Assembly: GCF_012275575.1 (NCBI RefSeq)
Contig: NZ_NPIH01000279.1
Location: forward strand, 1 to 64,000
DNA length: 64,000 nt
Direction: 5' to 3'
DNA from: Paraburkholderia sp. SG-MS1
GTDB lineage: Bacteria; Pseudomonadota; Gammaproteobacteria; Burkholderiales; Burkholderiaceae
How positions within the stretch are numbered: position 1 is the stretch's first letter; each line of letters begins with the position of its first letter. The translations under genes were made by a program, and so were the position numbers. Of the stretch, positions 60,736-64,000 are shown piece after piece. The notes below the pieces were generated by a model. That model made no database searches, had not been told where the DNA came from, and worked only from the letters and a program-made list of their open reading frames with translations.

Positions 60736-61728
60736 GTGTCCAAGGCCAAATCAGGCTGTACCTCGGAACACGACGAAGGTGAAGGAGCCCGCAAGCATGA
60801 GTGCGTTCTCCAGTATTATCTCAGCGGGTTTACTCGCAACCACGATAAAAACTCGCGCTTGTATGTCGTCGATTCGGCGCGCGAACATGCCTTCGTCTCG
60901 ACTCCGCAAAGCGTTGTCGCAGAACGCGATTTCGCTCAGATCGGGATCGACGCAGAGGATCCCCGTTTCGCGGACCTGAGCTACGCGCAATTCGAATCGG
61001 AACTGGCTTCAGCGCTGGCCCGCCTTGACAGGAAGGGCGACTTTTTCGGCGATACCGACCGCGCGCTTATTCTCAGACTGATCGCGGAGTTGGTGGTGCT
61101 TAACCCGGACCGCACGGAAATGATGCGCCAGTACAAGCAAGAGCGCGCTCGCCGGCTGAGCGAGTTGGCGATTGCGAACCGGCAGGGCTGGGAATCACAG
61201 AAGGAGAAAGCCGCTGCGGCCGGCATCGAAGGCGCGGCGGATTTCACTTACGAGAAGCTCATGAACTTCGTCGAGAGAAACGACGAGACCATCGCGGCGC
61301 ACACCACCGGGCACCTAGCGCGGGATTTGCAATCAGTGACCACGCTGCACAACCTGCTGCATCGACGTAGCTGGATGGTGGCAAGAGCCGCGCGCGGCTC
61401 GGGCGGGTTCATCACTTCCGATCGTCCCGTCACGCTGACCTGGGACGATATGGAAATGGAGGCCGGCTTTTATGCACCCGGTTTTGGACTTCAAGGGACA
61501 TCGGTGTTCTTTCCGCTTACGAAGGACCTGGTCATGCGCGGGCGATTCGATGGCCGCGTCGGAACGCTCGCGCTTCCGGTTACTTCGGTCGCCGGCATCA
61601 ACTCGCGGACAGTTTTCTATGCGGGTCACCAGATCTATGCTGAGACCGAGTCGTTCCGATTCCTGGACGAACATCTCGTGATGCGCCGCGGCCAGGATTT
61701 GCTGCCCATGTTGCAGCGGTCACGATGA
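60736..61728 (+). CDS. DUF4238-family protein
   Basis: A 330-residue protein with the DUF4238 pattern: HECVLQYYLSGFTRNHDKNS near the start (a His/Tyr motif shared by the family), then VVAERDFAQIGID, a long helical middle (about 90-180) and SGGFITSDRPVTLTWDD. The biochemical role is unknown. GTG start at 60736 with CTGGAG upstream. Isolated gene. Confidence 0.82.
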   Translation: MSKAKSGCTSEHDEGEGARKHECVLQYYLSGFTRNHDKNSRLYVVDSAREHAFVSTPQSVVAERDFAQIGIDAEDPRFADLSYAQFESELASALARLDRKGDFFGDTDRALILRLIAELVVLNPDRTEMMRQYKQERARRLSELAIANRQGWESQKEKAAAAGIEGAADFTYEKLMNFVERNDETIAAHTTGHLARDLQSVTTLHNLLHRRSWMVARAARGSGGFITSDRPVTLTWDDMEMEAGFYAPGFGLQGTSVFFPLTKDLVMRGRFDGRVGTLALPVTSVAGINSRTVFYAGHQIYAETESFRFLDEHLVMRRGQDLLPMLQRSR

Positions 61729-62077
61729 GCGGCGCGCGCCGCTCGGTGCAACCGAGCTTGCCGGCGACGCTTGGTCAAGCACGTGACGAATTGCCGTGCA
61801 GAGAAAGACGGCAGCATGGACCGCGGTCTTGAGCGTAATACGTAGGCTTGCGTCTTCTTCTCGTAGGGTTGCGTTCTTGAGCCAAAGCTTCGTAGCATCT
61901 CGACACGTCGCTAGTCGCGTTCGCACCGTACGGCTATGATTCCGGGCACGGTGACCCAGTCAAAAAACGCCGTCCCACTGCGTCAAATTGCGAAGTTTGT
62001 CCTTGCCGCGTTCGCGGCGCCGTGTTGAAGAAAAGCGCTTTCTGCAGGTTCCTGAAACCAGAACAAAGGGGAATGCC
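61729..62077. other. Intergenic region
   Basis: 349 bases before the beta-lactamase-fold gene. The open frame from 61988 runs through its end but is probably untranslated. No RNA or repeat recognised. Confidence 0.45.
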
Positions 62078-63946
62078 GTGGCCAGGTGCGATCGCAATCA
62101 CGAGGTTCTTTTCAGCGCAGGCCGCCGGCAGTTTCTCAGCTACACCGGCGTCGGGGTGCTCGCGGCGGTGCTGCCCGGCTGCGGCAACGACGACGTCCAT
62201 TCGACGCCTTATCAGCAGACCATTACGCTCGGTCAACAGATGATCCAGCAGGCCGTCAGCGATCCATCGAATTCCGTCGCGGCGATCTCGGTCGCGATGG
62301 TCAAGGGCAACACGGTGGTCTGGCAGCAGGCGTTCGGGCTGGCGTCGGTGCCGGGGCAGATCAAGGCAACGCCGCAGACGCGCTTTAACATCGGCTCGGT
62401 CAGTAAGTTGTTTCCAGCGCTGGCGGCGACGATCCTCGTCGATCGCGGGTTGATCACGCTCGACACGCCGATCGTCAAATATCTACCGACCTTCACGATG
62501 CTGTCGCCCGAATACGCGCAGATCACCACGCGTCATCTGCTGTCGCATGCATCCGGCCTGCCCGGCACGAATGGGCGCAATCTCTTCACCTTTGAGCCGG
62601 TCGCTGGCTACGCCGCCGACACGCAAGCGGAACTCGCCAACTCGCATCTGAAGCATCTGCCCGGTGAGCTGGCCGTGTACTGCAACGACGGCTTCACGAT
62701 GGTCGAGCAGATCGTACTCGCCATGACGGGCCAGAGCTTCGCGGACTTCGTCCAGTCGGCGATTCTCGCGCCGCTGAAGATGACGCACTCCAGCTATCTG
62801 ACAACCGTGCCGTCCAGCGGATCGTTCTCGCTGCCGTACGTGAACGGTAGGCAGCATCAGGAGTTCGTCAATGCTTACGCGACCGGCGGACTGAGTTCAA
62901 CGCCTACCGACATGATGAATCTCGCGCAGATGATCTACGGCGGTGGCGTTTTCCAGGGGCAGCGCATCGTGTCTGCAGCAGGTATCGCGCAGATGGGTAC
63001 GGACCAGACAAAAAGCCTGACGATCAACCCGTCGCCGGAATGGCGCTGGGGTCTCGGCTGGGACACCGTAGTACAGCCGGCGCTCAACGCCGCAGGCGTC
63101 CTCGGCTGGGAAAAGGACGGCGGCACTGCGTTCTACTCGACCGAATTTTTTGTCGTGCCCGACTCGCAGTTTGCGCTGCTGGTGACCGGCAACGCGGGCT
63201 ACAACGCTCGCGCGATGGCCGAAACGCTGGTGCTGTCGGCGTTGAAGGAAGACGGCACGATTTCGGCGCTGCCAGCAAAGCTCAGTACGACGGCGCCGCC
63301 GGTCGCATCGGGACCGGGCATTGCGAGCGGCGCGGGCATCTACGGCAATTCCGATTCACCGTATCAGGTACTCGGCAACGCGGACGGTAGTGTGCAGATC
63401 AACCAGTGGGATGCCGATACGCGAGGCTGGGCGCAGATCGGCGGCTACCAGTACCGCAGCGACGGCTGGTGGTGGAGCGATACCGATGCGGCGTCGTATC
63501 GCTTCGAAGTCGTGTCGGGCAACGACAGTGAAGGAAATGCATTCAACTTTCGTTATCTGATGAAGCGGGTCGTGCCGGGCGCGGGCTATGCGTATCTCAC
63601 GCTTCCGGTCGGTCAGCAACTCGCACCGCTGGCGGTGCTCGACAGCGCGTGGCAGCAGCGCGTCGGCACGCAATGGACATTGACCAACGATTCGCCGAGC
63701 GCGGTGCCGATTGCCGTCCTTGGCAATCCGCCGGCGTTCTTCGCGACACTCGCCGAACTTCCGGGCTACGTGCTGTACGGGAACGCAGATCTTCGCTATC
63801 AACTGTTCGTGCCGGTGAGCGATACGCTCGGCGGCATGTCGATCAAGGTGCCGGGCAATTTTGGGCGCGACCTTTACGAGATCCGTTTCGCGTCGGCCAG
63901 TGCGACGACGCTGACGATCGGCAGCTCGATCTACGCAAGGATCTGA
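62078..63946 (+). CDS. Tat-exported class C beta-lactamase-fold serine hydrolase
   Basis: A 622-residue penicillin-binding/class C beta-lactamase family protein. GTG start at 62078 behind AAAGGGG. The N-terminus has a twin-arginine motif (GRRQFLSYTGVGV, Arg16-Arg17) and lipobox LPGC with Cys35, so it is a Tat lipoprotein. Catalytic Ser107 and Lys110 (GSVSKLF) and Tyr201-x-Asn203 (VYCNDGF) are present. Residues after about 420 form a strand-rich extension of unknown role (YGNSDSPYQVLGNADGSVQI). Probable esterase or peptidase rather than resistance enzyme. Confidence 0.87.
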   Translation: MARCDRNHEVLFSAGRRQFLSYTGVGVLAAVLPGCGNDDVHSTPYQQTITLGQQMIQQAVSDPSNSVAAISVAMVKGNTVVWQQAFGLASVPGQIKATPQTRFNIGSVSKLFPALAATILVDRGLITLDTPIVKYLPTFTMLSPEYAQITTRHLLSHASGLPGTNGRNLFTFEPVAGYAADTQAELANSHLKHLPGELAVYCNDGFTMVEQIVLAMTGQSFADFVQSAILAPLKMTHSSYLTTVPSSGSFSLPYVNGRQHQEFVNAYATGGLSSTPTDMMNLAQMIYGGGVFQGQRIVSAAGIAQMGTDQTKSLTINPSPEWRWGLGWDTVVQPALNAAGVLGWEKDGGTAFYSTEFFVVPDSQFALLVTGNAGYNARAMAETLVLSALKEDGTISALPAKLSTTAPPVASGPGIASGAGIYGNSDSPYQVLGNADGSVQINQWDADTRGWAQIGGYQYRSDGWWWSDTDAASYRFEVVSGNDSEGNAFNFRYLMKRVVPGAGYAYLTLPVGQQLAPLAVLDSAWQQRVGTQWTLTNDSPSAVPIAVLGNPPAFFATLAELPGYVLYGNADLRYQLFVPVSDTLGGMSIKVPGNFGRDLYEIRFASASATTLTIGSSIYARI

Positions 63947-64000
63947 CGGTGAGGCGTTCCATGTCGCCGGGCGTCACGATTTCCATCGCTGTCAAGCGGT

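Noticed and set aside
1..64000. CRISPR arrays, tRNA/rRNA genes, insertion sequences, prophage
   Set aside because: No regularly spaced repeats, no RNA-gene signatures, no transposase or integrase motifs were seen on either strand.

Overview
The window looks like chromosomal or chromid DNA of a GC-rich beta-proteobacterium, most likely Burkholderiaceae of the Paraburkholderia/Caballeronia kind. This is inferred from the trimeric porin, the many GntR/FCD and LysR regulators, ACS- and MHS-type MFS carriers, small acidic and Ala/Ser-rich proteins and a phasin. No rRNA, tRNA, CRISPR array, phage or insertion sequence was recognised.

Layout: (1) 2-403 is the end of an SDR/epimerase gene. (2) 572-8464 is a hexuronate/aldonate locus: GntR, UxuA, MFS, a second GntR, an SDR, a second MFS and ManD. 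It holds two unrelated mannonate dehydratases, and the first regulator has three candidate TGGT-N2-ACCA operators. (3) 8.5-11 kb is a decayed patch with an RNase-N1-fold lipoprotein lacking two catalytic residues, a VOC protein and a dihydropyrimidinase remnant. (4) 11.2-12.7 kb is a tandem glycine riboswitch ahead of a DadA-like FAD oxidoreductase. (5) 12.7-17.9 kb, minus strand, is MHS carrier, porin, AbgB-like M20 amidohydrolase and LysR. (6) 18.4-19.1 kb holds a small periplasmic protein and a porin pseudogene.

(7) 19.1-36 kb is the most interesting part. It is a divergent catabolic locus with a complete LIV-type ABC importer, three class III (CaiB/BaiF) CoA-transferase proteins, an HTD2-type hydratase, a double-hotdog dehydratase, a CitE-like lyase, SDR and 3-hydroxyisobutyrate-type dehydrogenases, an SMP-30 lactonase-like protein, an isochorismatase-fold protein without the family Cys, and a GntR/FCD regulator. 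The two arms diverge around a duplicated AATGCATT-centred palindrome. The gene set suggests import, CoA activation, hydration and retro-Claisen cleavage of an unidentified, possibly branched, carboxylic acid. A PaaI thioesterase and a LysR/iron-alcohol-dehydrogenase pair follow.

(8) 39.8-64 kb is a stress and housekeeping stretch of mostly single genes: Mn catalase, phasin, hemerythrin, RecQ-like helicase, a YqjD/YqjE/YqjK-like envelope operon, a GT2 protein, a DUF2252 protein, three receiver-only response regulators (one frameshifted, one with an eroded acidic pocket), a YihY/BrkB protein, DUF3597, DUF72, rhomboid, DUF3022, a zinc-independent quinone oxidoreductase, a flavin reductase, a DUF2231/sorbosone-dehydrogenase pair, a DUF4238 protein and a Tat-exported class C beta-lactamase-fold lipoprotein.
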